Assembly: GCF_000429845.1 (NCBI RefSeq) | Contig: NZ_AUCQ01000002.1 | Location: 62,001-126,000 of the forward strand | Length of the DNA stretch: 64,000 bases | Origin: Comamonas composti DSM 21721 | Lineage (GTDB): Bacteria > Pseudomonadota > Gammaproteobacteria > Burkholderiales > Burkholderiaceae_C | Direction of reading: 5' to 3' | In this document: piece after piece, positions 63,475-64,000 of the stretch | How the letters are laid out: each line of letters starts with the position of its first letter | Position numbering within the stretch: the first letter of the stretch is position 1 | Position numbers and translations under genes: made by a program | The notes under the pieces: model-generated | Databases searched by the model: none | Told to the model about the DNA's origin: nothing | What the model saw: only the letters and a program-made list of their open reading frames with translations

Positions 63475-63717
63475 ATGTTGAAAGCCCATCAAATTTTAGT
63501 CAGGAGCATTGCCCTTGCCGTTTGTGCGGCGTCCCTGGGTGCCTGCGGCCAGAAAGGCGCGCTTTTCCTGCCCGACACACCCGCTGCCCGCGAACGCGCC
63601 ACCCTGCCGCAGACCCTGGGCATTCCGGGCACGTCCGAGAGCCAAGGCGGGGCCGCCCGCAAGCCAGCGCCGCCCACTGCAGCAGCGCCCTCGACACCGC
63701 CAGCCGCTGCGCAGTAA
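63475..63717 (+). CDS. lptM: Small outer-membrane lipoprotein LptM (YifL-like)
   Basis: 80-residue lipoprotein starting at the ATG at 63475. The signal ends in the lipobox SLGAC (Cys24) and continues with GQKGALFLPD, the conserved LptM motif. The tail is rich in Ala, Pro and Ser. LptM assists LptD maturation in E. coli. In related genomes lysA follows; here the MITE-like copy B lies immediately downstream and the window ends. The frame is open far upstream to 63247 but over cyaY. Confidence 0.9.
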   Translation: MLKAHQILVRSIALAVCAASLGACGQKGALFLPDTPAARERATLPQTLGIPGTSESQGGAARKPAPPTAAAPSTPPAAAQ

Positions 63718-63731
63718 ACGCATGGGCCTTA

Positions 63732-63998
63732 GAACGTGTTTACGATCTCCTCGGTGCCGCGCCAGTGTCTGTGCGGGATGGGATACGAGGCGCGACACCG
63801 CAGCAATAGCCGTGCTATTGCGAGGATTCGCAACGCTGTAGACCGCCCGCAAAGGCACTGGCCCCAAGGGTTGGAGCGAAATCGGGCGATTTCTTCGCGC
63901 TGGCCCTTGCTTGCACCCCGGTGCAAGCTGCGGCCCATCGACTCGAACTCCTCCCGATTGCACTCCAACGCGGCAGCGTAGAGATCGTAAACACGTTC
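63732..63998 (-). mobile_element. 267-bp MITE-like element, copy B (inverted)
   Basis: Same length as copy A, in opposite orientation. Ends are GAACGTGTTTACGATCTC and its complement. The left flank is TTA (63729-63731) and the right flank begins TT (63999-64000), so the window ends one base before a predicted TTA duplication is complete. Reverse-complemented, it matches copy A almost throughout, with scattered substitutions, and contains the same internal palindromes. It lies 14 bases behind lptM. Confidence 0.88.
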
Positions 63999-64000
63999 TT

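Noticed and set aside
1-64000. tRNA, rRNA, CRISPR array or replication origin
   Set aside because: I saw no cloverleaf with a CCA-like end, no spaced identical repeats of array type and no DnaA-box cluster. The palindromes present are dispersed single copies.

Overview
The window looks like a chromosomal segment of a high-GC betaproteobacterium of the Comamonadaceae (Comamonas, Delftia or Acidovorax relatives). The basis is gene order and protein character: hisF-hisI-hisE-hinT-tatABC, pilMNOPQ-aroK-aroB-dgt with mrcA divergent, gltBD next to a REP-associated transposase, an IclR-pcaIJ-pcaF-pcaD operon, a Bug-type binding protein, and Comamonadaceae-style intergenic palindromes. I could run no search, so the genus is an inference.

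Layout. 1-5.2 kb (+): end of the histidine operon (hisF partial, hisI, hisE), a small membrane protein, a patatin-like lipase, hinT and tatABC. 5.2-12.5 kb (-): glutamate synthase gltB/gltD and a RAYT-like transposase with an altered HUH motif. 12.6-22.6 kb: an IclR regulator divergent from a beta-ketoadipate operon (pcaI, pcaJ, pcaF, pcaD, a cyclase-family hydrolase, a YciI-like protein, an SDR, an AtoE-type transporter, catC) and a Bug substrate-binding protein. 22.9-34.3 kb (+): a type II secretion operon opened by a SoxY-like small protein, then E, F, G, H, I, J, K, L-like, M-like, C-like and D. 34.7-38.6 kb: a Pho-box promoter, two tandem alkaline phosphatases (one a predicted lipoprotein) and a His-rich exported protein. 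39.3-41.2 kb (-): a large secreted protein, possibly a surface-layer protein. 41.2-44.1 kb: a gene-poor scar with a 267-bp MITE-like element and decayed IS5- and IS66-family remnants. 44.1-50.6 kb (-): an AT-rich polysaccharide export island (wzm, wzt and a 1373-residue multidomain glycosyltransferase/methyltransferase). 50.7-60.4 kb (-): a methyltransferase, DUF1415, dgt, aroB, aroK and pilQPONM. 60.7-64 kb: mrcA, cyaY, lptM and a second inverted copy of the 267-bp element at the window edge.

How parts work together. TatABC and the type II system form export routes; the Pho-controlled phosphatases just behind gspD are plausible cargo for phosphate scavenging. The pca operon converts muconolactone/enol-lactone to succinyl-CoA and acetyl-CoA under an IclR regulator. 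The Wzm/Wzt/glycosyltransferase block would export a surface glycan. PilMNOPQ supplies the type IV pilus inner-membrane platform and secretin.

The most notable items are the pair of inverted 267-bp MITE-like elements with TNA target duplications, the multidomain glycan enzyme, the SoxY-like first gene of the secretion operon, the 7-4-7 Pho box before the phosphatases, the variant RAYT together with long palindromic repeats, and a repeat anchored on stop codons inside the pca operon. No tRNA, rRNA or CRISPR array was seen.
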